Positions 7,553 through 19,500 of a stretch of 64,000 nucleotides of DNA are shown one piece after another (the first letter of the stretch is position 1; each line of letters starts with the position of its first letter). The stretch covers positions 1 to 64,000 of the forward strand of contig PKFB01000021.1 of NCBI GenBank assembly GCA_002919305.1, written 5' to 3'. The translations under genes were made by a program, and so were the position numbers. Source of the stretch: Actinomycetales bacterium (GTDB taxonomy: Bacteria; Actinomycetota; Actinomycetes; Mycobacteriales; Micromonosporaceae). The notes below the pieces were generated by a model. It ran no database searches. It had not been told where the DNA came from and saw only the letters and a program-made list of their open reading frames with translations.

Positions 7553-10500
7553 TCAGCCACCCATCATCTGGTGCAGTTCGGACTCGCTCGGCAGGGAAAT
7601 GCCCAGGGATGCGGCTGCCTGCTCGGCGGTGCCCCGGTCGGCGGGAATCGCGGTGACGGTGTCGGGAATTCCGCCACCAGGCACCCAGCCGGTTCCCTTC
7701 ATCCACGTCAGAGTCCGCATACCTCGGTCCACAGTGGACTCGATGATGAACAGACCGACAACCGGACCGGTCAAGCCGAACTGATCGGGCTTCTTCAGCT
7801 CAGGCAGCTTGCCCGGCGTACGGTCCTGCTCCTTCTCGGGCTCCTCCTTGGGAGGAATCTGCAGCTCCCACCCGATGTCGATCTGATCCGGATCGGTGAA
7901 CGTCCAGCCGGTCGTCTGGGTCCGGCCACGGTTGAGTTCGAAGATCTCCGGCCAGCGGTTGGCGTCGCCCAGCAGCTTCTCGGCGATGCTGGACAGCGTG
8001 TCGCCTCGCTGCACCACGTAGGTCCGCGGCTTGGGCGGCTCGGGTCTGACAAGGTCTGCCGGCTCGAGCTCCGTCTTGGAGGTGAGCAGGAAGTAGCTGA
8101 ACAGCTCGACGTCGTCCCGGATGTAGCGGGATCCCCACGGTACCCGTGGCCGGCTCGGCCGCCGCTGATCCGGATTGACGTGAGGCGACTGGCCAGGGGT
8201 GATCGGCGGGGTGACACGCGGTCGAGTCGTCGGGCTGAGGCTGATCGCGCGACGCAGCCGGTCGGGCAGCACCCGGTCGGTGATATCGGCGATCCGCTGG
8301 TGCAGCACCCGGTGTCGGGCCGGTGGCGGCGTAATCCCGTACTCGTCGGGATGAGAACGAGCCAGCCTGACGACCTCATCCACCACGGTGCCGACCTCGT
8401 CGGTCCAGTAGGCGCGCGCCCGTCGGAGCTTGGTGTCGTTGAACAGCAGGTCCGCGTGGTCCAACGCCACCGCGACTCGCTGCTGCCGCCGCCGCACCCA
8501 TTCTGGGTCATGCCCCTTGCGCCCGTCCGGCGTCAATGATTCAGCCAAGGACTGAATCTGAGCCAGCAGACCGATGTCGCGTGGCGAGAACGTAACGCCG
8601 AACAGCCACTGCAGGAAGCGACGGCCTCGACTCTGCTGATCAGTCAGCACGTCCCGGCCGACTCGCTGCCCGGCGTTCCTCTGATCGAGGGTAGCCCGGT
8701 GTCGGGCGATCACCGCCTCCAGCACCGGCTGGTGATCCAACCTTCCCAGCTGTGGTGACAGGTGAATAGTCACCTCACGTTGTCCATCCTCGTTCACCGT
8801 GACCGTCACCTGCGCGGCGGTCTCCGACGACAAGTTGGGATCCACCTGAACGGTGAAGACATCGGTGAACTGGTTGCTCCCCGGTTCGGTCCTGATCAGG
8901 AACCTGGGAGCGTCGGGATCGGGACGCACCACCAGACCGGGGTACTGCCTATCCAGGGTCGACTCCAGGATCCGAGGAATGGTCCGGTTCGGGTTACGGA
9001 TCTGACCCGACCCGTGCTGCCTCGGGATCTTCGGCACGGTAAAGGTGTGGGCGTCGCTCTCGGAGACGCTGTGAGTGACCGGACGCGCGGGCCGCAGCGG
9101 GGTCTGGTGCCGGGCATCGCTGAGTCGACCCGCCAAGCCACGGCTGACACGCAGCCGCCGGCGCGCCTCCGCGTCCCGCTGCTGCTGACGCCGCTCCTGG
9201 AGCGTGGCGTCCAGCTCCCGACGCAGCTGCTCCATCCGGGTATTCAGGTCCCGGGCCAGGTCTGTGATCGGCTCTGCTCGCTTGGTCTCGGCCTCCTGGC
9301 GGACGATGCGGTCAGTGAGTTCCTGCTCCCGCCGCATCTCCTCCAGCTCGAAGTCCCAGTCCCGTGGCGCACGCGAGCGGCCCTGCAACACCGAAGCGAG
9401 TGCCGCAGGCGTCAACCAGGGGTTACCGGTCAGGAGCGCGCCGACCCCTAGCGTGAGCGCCGCCCCTGAGGCCGGGCCGCTGGCCCGAACATTGTGCGCG
9501 AACCGGTGTGGCGGGTCCTCCGGCAGATAGTCGGGGGCCTCCCGGCCCAGCCCATGCGCCAACTGGTTCAGCACGTGCTGAACCGACCACAGCGCTTCCC
9601 ACTCGGGCTGCCCCGCCCGGGCACTGAGCCGACCATGTGCGTCTTCACCCACGGCCAGACCCAGATTGCCCAGCATAGAGCTGCTGCCCCGGACCACGTT
9701 GCTCGGGCTTCCCCACAACAGCCACGCGGTGAACTGAGCCGTTGAGGAGGCGATGCCCTGTACCGCGCGTCGGATGTAGATGAACCGACGTGGCAGCATC
9801 GCCGCTTCCTTCTGCTTCTGCGACTGCTCGGCACGCGCCGCCACCGTGTCGTCGCCCCACAACCGGCGCCCGAACACCCGGCCTTCGCGCAGCGCCTGCA
9901 GTCTGCGCCCGACCGCCTGGCTGAAGGAGTCAGCTATCTCCCGGATCGGGTGGAACGTCTCACGCCGCTGATCGATCATGGCGCGCAGATCCTGGGCCAG
10001 CTGATCCATGTGCGCGTAGGCGGTCTCCAGTTGCTTCCGCTCCTCAGGAGTGAGGTCGCCACTGTCGCGGCGCGCCTCTGCCCGGGCCGCCAATTCCAGC
10101 ATCCGCTCCACGACGTCAGCCACGTCGCGGCCCCTGAACTCGTCCGGCCTACGGGTGGACGGTTGGTTCGCCTGCCACGCCTTCTTCCGCTTCTTGAACC
10201 ACCCGTCCATGTAGCCGCGGGCGAGTCCGCCCAAGATCTGCCCGGCACCGCCGAGCACGGCCAACCACGGGTTGGGAAGCAGCTGCAGACCGACGGTGAT
10301 GGTGATCCCACCAGCCACGATCTTCGGTCCGGCCCGCCGTGCCATGTCGACCCACTTGGGCACGTTCTCCGAGACCGAGGAGTCGCCGCGTAGACGCGCC
10401 TCGGCCGCCCGCTGCCGCTGCCGGGCTTCCCGCCGCTTGGACCACCAGTCCGTCACCGTGGTGGTGATCAGGTCCGCGAACGTTCCCGCGGTCTGCGCCG

Positions 10501-13500
10501 CCGCCCACCCCAACGCGATAGCGGGGTTGCTGGTGGCAAGCGCCGTCACCGCGGTGCTGACCACCAGGAATATTCCTGGCACAAAGCGCCGACGGAAGTT
10601 GGCCCGGTAAGACGGCGCCCCCAGCTGAGGCTCCGCCTGACGGCGCCTCCGCTGCTCCAGCGCCTCCTTCCACGCTGCGGGCGAGCGCCACCGCGATCGC
10701 TTGGAGCGAGTCGGAGCCTGGTTTGCGGAGGCATCCTGGGAAGGAGCGGGGGTGTTCGACGCCTGGTTCGTCGTCGTGTTCTGCTCCTGCCCCGACTTTT
10801 GGTCGGGCCTCGATGAGGTGTCCGGATCCGGTGTCGAATTCGAGGTCGAGGTTTGCTGCGTGGTCGACCCCATGTTCGAATCCGGGGTCGTCTGCGAGGT
10901 CGTCCCCGGTGTCGAATCCGGCGTCGCGTTCGGATCCAGTGTCGCGTTCGGATCCGGCGTCGCGTTCGGATCCGGCGTCGCGTTCGGATCCGACGACGGC
11001 TTTCTCGATGTCGAGGAGCGGTTCAGATTCCCGCCATAACGACGGTTGCGGTTACGCCGATTGCGGCGAGAGCCATGCTTCCGGCGCGAATCCTCACGCC
11101 GCTGCTGCTCCCGCGGCGGCAGTCCTTCATCCGGATTCAGATCCTGGTTCAGGTCCTGCTCATTGGTCGATTCGGTGGTGGTACCCCGCCTGTCTCCATC
11201 CGGGGTGGAGTTCCCCGACGGAGAGACCGACACGCTTGACGGGGTTGTCTCCACAGTGGACTCCGACCCCGGAGTAACCCGCTGCGTAGGCGTAGCCGTC
11301 GGCGTTTGGGTCGTCGGTGTCGAGGTGACCTGTACCCGGACAGTCTGTGTCGGCTGTGGACTGTTAACAGAGGAGTGTGGAGTGGACGGACCGAGAGCGG
11401 CCGTCACAGCCATCGCGAATGCCGCGGTGGCCATCATGACGCGGCCAATCCCCAGCCTGCCTCGGATCGCCCGGAACCGCGGCGGCTGGGACTGCCCTGA
11501 GGCCTGCGCCTGACGCTGCTGGGCCCGCTGACCGCTCTGTCCCCCGGTCACCCTGGAACGCAGCCGGTTGAACGCCTGAGTAAACCGGGAGCTTTGCTGG
11601 CTCGTCGTGGACTGGGTCGTGGTGGGCTGGCCTGTGGTGGACTGGCCGGTTTGCGCCTGGGTCGTGGGAGACGCCGTCGGCGTGGACGTCGTGGTCTGCC
11701 CACCGGTCGTGGTCTGGCCAGCGGCCAGCGTGCCGCGGGCCGGAGAGCTCATGAACGACACGGCGTTGCGAACCTGGCTGGGAACAATCCACCGCCTGAG
11801 TGAGGCCAGCCGCTGCCGCAGCGTGGGTCGCGACCCACCGCCCGACGGGCCTTGGTTCGACGGCGAGCCGGTCGGCGGGTTCTGCTGCGAGAGCACCTGC
11901 TGCTCGATGAACCTGGCGACCTTATCCGACAGGTACGCCCGGGCGTACCGCCACTTCACAGGGTTGTTGAGCAGGTCAGCCGCGGTGAGTTCCCTGGTCA
12001 AGGCGTTGAGCCGCCGCTGACGCTGCGTTGGGGTGAGCGACTGGTCGGCTAGCGGTTCACCCAAGGACTGGATCCGAGCCAACCTGCCGATATCGGTCGG
12101 GCTGAAGTCCAGCCCCAGCAGCCGATGGGCAAAGCGCCGGTTGCGGTAACTGGGGTTGAGAACATCAGCTTGGGCCGATCGACGCCCACCGAGCGCCCGG
12201 TCTAGGTGTGCCCGGTGCTGGGCCACCGCCGCTTCGATGATCGCCGTGATTTGCGCCTGGTTGTCGCGCGTGTTGGGCGGCGGGGCTATCTCGATGATGA
12301 CGGAACGCCCCACCAGTCCCTGGCTGACGCGGACGCGCGCCGCAGTCCCAGGTGGCAGGTTGGGGTCGACCCGGACGTGGAAAGAGTCGTGGACTCGCCC
12401 ATCCGGCGCCTTGAGCTTGAACCACACACCTCGGTTGGGTTCAGAGCGGCCCTGGTTGGAGCCGGAGCGGCCTCGGTTGGGGCCAGGGCGGAGCAGCTCC
12501 CGGGTCGGGGTCTGACCGTACTGCCGCGCCAACACCTCGGGAAGCGCCTGGCGGGCGAGCACGGCGGTGCGAGACTCCGATAGCCGTGTCTGGTTCTGAG
12601 TCGTGGAGTCTGTGGTCGCTGGCACCTCGAAGTCTTGAATTGCCCCCGAGGTGGCCTCCGCTGTGACATTGTGGTTCTGCCGCAGCGGGGTCTCCCCAAC
12701 AGCGTCACTGAAGTAACCAGGAAGCCTCCGGTTGAGCCGAAGGCGACGCCGCTGTTCCCACTCGGCCTGCTCGGTCCGTTTCTGTTCGACGTAGCTGGTG
12801 TACTCGTTGTCCTGCTGCGTCAGCTCGTTGGTGACCTTATCCGCCAGTTCAGCGACCGATTCGATGACGACATCGGTCTCCGAAGCCGCCTTCAACCGGT
12901 CGTACGCCCGGCGCTGCTGAACACCCGCTTCTTCCTTGGGGATGTAGCGCCAGTCGACCTCGGTCCGGACCACGCTGTACAGCGTCATCACCCCGAGCCC
13001 GGCCGCGAACGCCGGGAGTACTCCGAACAGCGAGGCCGCGATACCGACCACCGGCACAGTGATCAACGGGGTGGCCCATCCCCGCGCCATATGCGCCAGT
13101 CGGGACTCCCGCTTCAAAGCGCTGTCTGCGTCCTGGCCTGGGCCCATACCCAGCGCCTCGCTCAACGCGGTCCGTCCGGTCCGGACCGTGTGATACGCCT
13201 GCCGGGTACGCTCCCCGAAGCCCCGGTTGAGGTTCTCCATGGTGACCTCACCGGCGCCCAAGGCGAACATCGAAGTCACGCTCTCGGCGCCCGCGACCAG
13301 CATTCCTGCGCCTACGGACTGGGTGGCACCGATGAAGTTGGAGCTTCCCCACCCAAAGCCCTGGAGGATGCGCGAAGCGAAGAAGTACCGCTTACGGATC
13401 CGACCGCCATCCGCGGCACGGCGGTGTGCCCGCTCATTGATGCGCTGATCGGTCGGGGTTCCACTGACACGTCGCCAGGTGGCGCCAACCGCCTGGAACG

Positions 13501-16500
13501 CCTGCTGCAGGGCGGACTGGAACGGCCGGTAGGACCGACGCTGAGCCCTGGACACCTCGGCCAGCTTCTGCTCAACCTCGCTGAGCTTCGTCAGCAGCCG
13601 CTGGGCCGCTTCCCGTTCCGCTGGTGTGATGTTGAGACCGGCATCCTGCTTGCCCTGGATCCGGGCCGCTACCTGTGCAGCCTGCTCCCCCAACGCGGAC
13701 AGGCGGTTGAGCAACTGCCCCTCGACGTCGGGGTGCTGCTCCAGCCACTTGGCTTGCTTGCGGTCCGACCACCAGTCGGTGACGGCGCGGACCGCGTTGG
13801 CGATCGGCGCTCCCACCGCGGCCGCGAATGCCAGACCAGCCGGGAGCATCGGCACCAGAGTGCTGGCGGCGACGTAGGTCAGAGCACCAGCGACCAATGG
13901 GCCGGGCATCCGCCGCGCCAGATGCATCCCCAACGACATCTGACGCTTAGCGGCCTGCCGGTCGGCAGCCTCACCGGTCCGCGCAGCGATCCGCGATGCA
14001 AGCGCGGCGACCGCCTTCTTGAAGACCTGGTCGAACGCGGCGGTGACCACCAGCCCGACCCCCATCGAGATACCCATCACCGCGGTCCAGGCGAAGGCGT
14101 AGGGGGTTCCCGCCAACGCGGCGTACTGAATCAGCAGGGTGCCGCCGATCTCGATGATGTCGGTCGCGCGTCGACCCAGGTTGGCCCAGAATCCTGGTCC
14201 GCCGCTGGGACGACCGCGCTGCGGCGAGGTACTACTCGCCTGGCGTCGCTGACTCGCTTGCCCAACACGCTTCTGGTTGGTCGGGCTGGTGCTGCTCGAC
14301 GTGTTTGTACTCGGCGTACCCGTGTTCGGCGTACTCGACGTACTCGTGTTTGACGTGCCCGTCTGCTGTGTGGCGGGAGTACTCGGGCTGGCCGCGTTCG
14401 GCGTGGCCGGGCTCTGCGGCGCCGGGCTGGAAGGCGTCGGGCTGGACCCGCTGGGCGGCGGGGTGGGCGGAGACGGCGGGTTACCACCGCGCCGGGACCC
14501 CGGCTTGAGCCGGTTCAGCAGCGACTGGAACCGACGGGTACGCCGCGTCGACGGCGGAGACGGCTGATTGTTGCCCTGCTGGCTCTGCCAGACCGACGGC
14601 TCCAAGCCCCGGGTACGCCGCAGGAAAGAGTCCACACGGCGCTGGAAGTTTTCCTGCGCCGGCTGAGAACGCTTGCCGTGCCACAGGTCGGCAATTCCCT
14701 CATAGATAGGACCGACAATGGCCGCCATACCACCGATGAGCCACACCTGGTGGATGACGTTCTCGGCCATCCCGCTGAAGTTGATAAATGGTGGCAGGTT
14801 GCTGGTCAGAGCGATCAGGGCGTTCCGGAAGTGGTCGAGGGTGAGCGACACGCCGAGCAGAATCATGGAGAAGGGCACACCCTTGGCCGCGCCCCGCAGG
14901 ATGGCCCGGCCGTATTCCTTCCACGTGCTCTTCTCCGGATCACGACTGGGAGCCGGATCCGCAGCATTCATATCCTGCAGCTCAGCGGCGCGCGATGCTG
15001 AACGGCGCCGTGCCGGCGGCGATTGGGAATTGGAGCTCTGCCCTGATTGCGGAGCGTTCTGAGTCGCCTGCCCCGAATTCTGAGTTCCCTGATTCCCTTG
15101 TTGAGTTCCCTGATTCCCTTGTGATGTTGAAGACGTTTGAGGCGTCGACTGGGACTGGGCCGGGATAGCCGGGTCTGCTCCTCCTTTGAATTGCTCCTCG
15201 ATCCGCGTCCGGAACACAGCCAGCCGCTTGTTGAACTGCTCCATCGTCGTCTTGTACGCCAGATTCACCGAGCGGATACCGTCCCGGTGCGCGGCTGTTC
15301 CGAAGACTGCCCAAGAGCCGATCAAGGAGCCAATGATCTGGGTGAACCCGAGGGTCGGGTTGTTGACGGTGAGGATGGCGCCCAAGAGTCCGGAGAACAG
15401 TCCCCAAGGAGTGGCCACGGCGCTCATCATGTGAACCCCGTGCTGCCACCAAGCCATCGTGCCCGACGGACGCGGGCCGAGTACTTTGGCGCTCCACTCG
15501 TCGGGGTTGAGTTCAGCCGGTGGCCGCTCGTTACGGTGACGCCACCGCTCACGAAGCCTGCTGAACGGCCGTCGTTTCTGATCCTGCTGCTGCTTGGCCT
15601 TCTCCTCGGCTTCTTGGCGGGCTTCCAGGGCCTGGCCGAGGTCGGCCATGGCCTGCTGAACGGCGATGAAGGCCGGCTTGGGCTGGTAGTTCTGGTCAAA
15701 GAGAGCGCCGGCACCGTCCTGGGTGGATCCGCTGGGTACCCGGGTGTGGGCGTCAGTGCCGCCGCTGAAGCTCACTCCCCGCACCCGCGGGTTCTCCAAC
15801 GCCGCAGAGATGATCCGGCGGTATGCGGCAGCCTGCTGCTCCAGCTTCTCAGCGGTGACCGGCATCTCCATCCGGACCTCGAGTCCGGTGATGGTCACCT
15901 CAAGACCCAGGTCGGTGAAGCGACGAATGTTCTCCTCGAACGATGGGGATAGATCGCCCAAGGCGATCGGGCTCTGGATGCTGATTCCGTGAATGGGAAC
16001 CCCCTGCTCAAGCAGGGACTTGACCAGATCGTAGAGCGCGTCGCTCTTGGGGTTGATTCCCTCGATACCCGATTCGCTGATGTAGAGCCTGGCGTTGGGA
16101 TCGGCAGCGTGCGCGGCCTCCAGTACCTTGGCGATGTACTCCGGCCCCAGCGTGTTCTGCCCGACCGTCTGGCGGAGGCTGCCGTCGCCCTGCAGAGGCC
16201 CATTGATCACTTCCCAGACGTTCACCCAACCCCGGTAGTGACTCACCACCTCGGTGGTGTGCTCCTCCAGGATTCGGATCAGCTCATCCGGAGTGAAGTT
16301 GCCATTGGTGATCCAGTCCGGCAACTGATCAGGGTCAATCAGGGCGGATCCGCGTACCTGCTGGCCGTGCCGGTCAGCGAATTCAATCGCCTGGTCGGCC
16401 TTTGTCCAGTCATACCTCCCTTGATCGGGACTGATGTTCTTCCAGCTGAACTCGTTCTCGAGCGTGACCGCGTTGAACTGTTGTTTGATCAGCTCCTCGT

Positions 16501-19500
16501 ACCGAGGGTCGTTAGCGAGCGCATCGGTGTTGAGCGACGTTCCGATCCGCAGCCCACGGGCCGCCGCTAGCTGACGCAGATTCTTACCCGCGGTGACTCC
16601 CATGGCCGCGTCGACCAGGTCGGGCAGGGAGGCCCGCACATCGTTGATCTCCTCAACCAGCTCCGCAGCTTCTTCGGCGAACCGGCTGGGGTCGGACGCC
16701 AGCCTCTCCACCGCCTGTCCGATCGCATCCTGCAGCGCCTGATCCAACTGAGCCGCGATCTCCAGCTCCATACGCTGCCGGACCCAGGCGTCGTGCTTGC
16801 GCTTAGCGCGGGCCGCCTTGACCTCAGAGACGTAGTTAGACAGCGGCGCCGCCACGCTCACGGACAGCAGACCGAACGAGCCGACGATACCGGCGTTCTT
16901 CACAAAGCCTGGGAGACCGTTGATGGTCCACAGGGCCACGGCGGTCAGGTGTTGAACCAGGAACGCTGGGAAGCCGGCGATGAGGCCACCGATCGTCCGG
17001 AGGGTCCATGGCACGGTGACCGTCACCGCCCGGTCGGACCTCATGGCCTGCTGGGTGCGGATCCGTTCGGCCACGGCCTCCCGGGTGAATCGACGGGTCT
17101 TCGGCCGTTTCCCGGCGTCCGGAGTCGACGTTTGCCCCGCTTGAGCCTGGCCCTGCTGAGGCTGGTTTTGCTGAGCCTGGCTCTGTTGCCCTTGGCCCTG
17201 CTGAGTCTGACCTTGTTGAGCCTGACTCTGCTGACTCGGGCTCTGCTGCGACTGGGCACCCTGAGGCTGGCTCGGCTGAGATTGACTCTGTTGCCCTTGG
17301 GCCTGCTGAGGCTGGCTCTGCTGATTCTGGTTTTGCTGAGCCTGGGCCTGTGCCTGCAGCTCCTGCTGCCGCTGCTGGAGAGCGTTCCTGAGCTCTTGCT
17401 CGATCTGGCGGGATACGTCCTCCAGTGCCGTATCGAGCGTACGCGCCAGCTGCTCTGCGTGCTCCTGATTCTCCCGCTGATCTGACCTGGCTTGCTCGAT
17501 CCGAGCCGCCTGAATGTGCTTGTACTGCCAGCGCTGGGCGATGGTGTGGGTCAAGAAGCTCAAAAAGCCCGTGTAAATGACCGTCGTAAGGCCGGTCCAG
17601 AAGGTGTAGTCCGTTTCAAACTGGTTGATCCGCTTTTCGACATTATCGATAAGCGAATCCAACGCCTTCGGATCGCCCTGGTGGTTGGCAGCCTGTCGCT
17701 GGAGCTGCAAAAGCTCCTCCTTAGCCGCCTCCAGGCGTCCCTTGACCCAAACCTGCCAGTTATAGAGCGAGGTTGTGCCGGCTGTTGCCTCAGTACCACC
17801 CCCCTTAAGGTTCTGCACCAAGTCCTGCCACCAGGTCGTCTTCGTGCGGTCGGTGCTGGGACGGGACTCACCCTGCCGCGCATGCTCCGGTATCGCAGTC
17901 CTGGTACCAGGGGCTACACCGGCGTCTGGGTCTTGACCGGTGTCGATAGTGATCGCCGGGACATTGGGGTCCAACGGCGAGGGTTGCGAGTCGAGACCGG
18001 CCACCTCCAAGTCCTTGCCAGCCGCCACGGTCTGGGTAGCCACTTCCACCGCGACACTGGGGTGAGCCCGCCACCGGGTCCGCCACCGGGCAGGCATACG
18101 TGCTTCCCGTGGCACCCCCAGGCGGGCCAGCATGTGGCGGTCGGTGTCAGTCAGCAAGCGATCGATCGCGCGACGACGCACCAGCGAATCGGCCGTGTAG
18201 CGCCAGACCCCGTTCCGGCGGCCCAGTCCCAGACCCAGCTCACGCAATCCCTGGTCGATCCGGGTACGCAGTGCGTCAGCTTCGGCTTTGTGCGCGTCCC
18301 CTTGCGCCTCCAGTGCGGCCAGATCAGCGAGTCTGGACCGCAACAGAGCTACGTTGACGACGTCGGCGAGGCTGAGCCGAGGACGTCCCCTGCCAAACAT
18401 GGGGCCGTTGCGCAAGAAGTCCGGACGGTCCAAGGCACGCGGTCCGTCGCTGGTCAGTGCCTCCAGCAGCGCGCCCATGACCGCGCGGATATCGGCGTCC
18501 GACAGGGAGTACGACAAGGACACCACCAAGCGCCCGTCGCTGGTGCGCTCCACCCTAAGCGGGGTGTTTTGTGCCGAATCCGTGGTGACCTGCAGCAGAA
18601 CCGAGGAGAACCGCCCAGTGCGGATGCTGAAGCTGCCGGGCCGTCCAAGGTGCGCAACCCGTTGGTTATCGGGATCGCGGTTGCCGATGTCGGTTAAGGC
18701 CTGCCAAGCCGTCTGCGCCACATCGTTGACCGGTCGGTTGACCGGTCGGGGTTGGGTGTTCATCCCCTCCGGCAGCAGGGTCGGGGTGACCGACGCCAAC
18801 CCGGTCGGCTGCGGATCGGTACTTTGGACGGTCTGCGGCGTACGTCCCCGAACGGCCGGCGTATTGGATTGCTGCCCTGACGTGGGGTTGTTCTGGGGAG
18901 ACGTGGGCCCACTGGAGGTAGAGACGGAAACAGGTGCGGAGTTACGTGGAACGTAACCAATGTAATTATTCGTCGACCCGTCGGAATCGGTAGCCGAATC
19001 CGGCGCCGCAGTTTGATTGCTGTTGTTTTGAGAGGTATGAACTTTATACGGCTCAACCAGACGCGGGTCAATCTCAAACGGATTGAAATTCGACGGCAAT
19101 TGGAAATTTAGCGGTGGCGCAACCAGTGGAGGCCTTGGAGGAGACTGCAACCCCAGGGCCCTCTGTTGCATACGCACAACCACCGAATAGAGATCCGGTA
19201 CCCGCACTACACGCGGTTCATTGGGATAGAACAGAAGCCAGTGTCCGTTCGGCGGTTCGACTGGAACTTTTTTCGTCTGGTTAGGGTTATCTGGGGTCGG
19301 ATCGGGTACTTCCCTCTCCGCCGAACTAATGAAGTACCCGGTTTCATAAATCCATCCCAGGTTACTCGGCGCCCATACCGGTACTCCCAGGGCGTTAGAA
19401 AGCTCCCGCGCGACACCATGAGGATCGTTTCCGGTCCAGCAGGACATGAGAAATATTGGATGCCCTCGCCAGTTGGGCATTTGACGGATCTGCCGAGCAA

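Noticed and set aside
10923..10994. 18-bp repeats considered as a CRISPR array
   Set aside because: No spacers; perfect in-frame hexapeptide repeat inside the giant gene.
12635..14353. 572-codon plus-strand frame opposite the giant gene
   Set aside because: Antisense shadow with His/Arg/Pro-rich composition; the minus strand carries the consistent domain structure.
15645..16600. Calling the GH10 region an active xylanase
   Set aside because: Acid/base and nucleophile Glu are both Gly and subsite His residues are missing.
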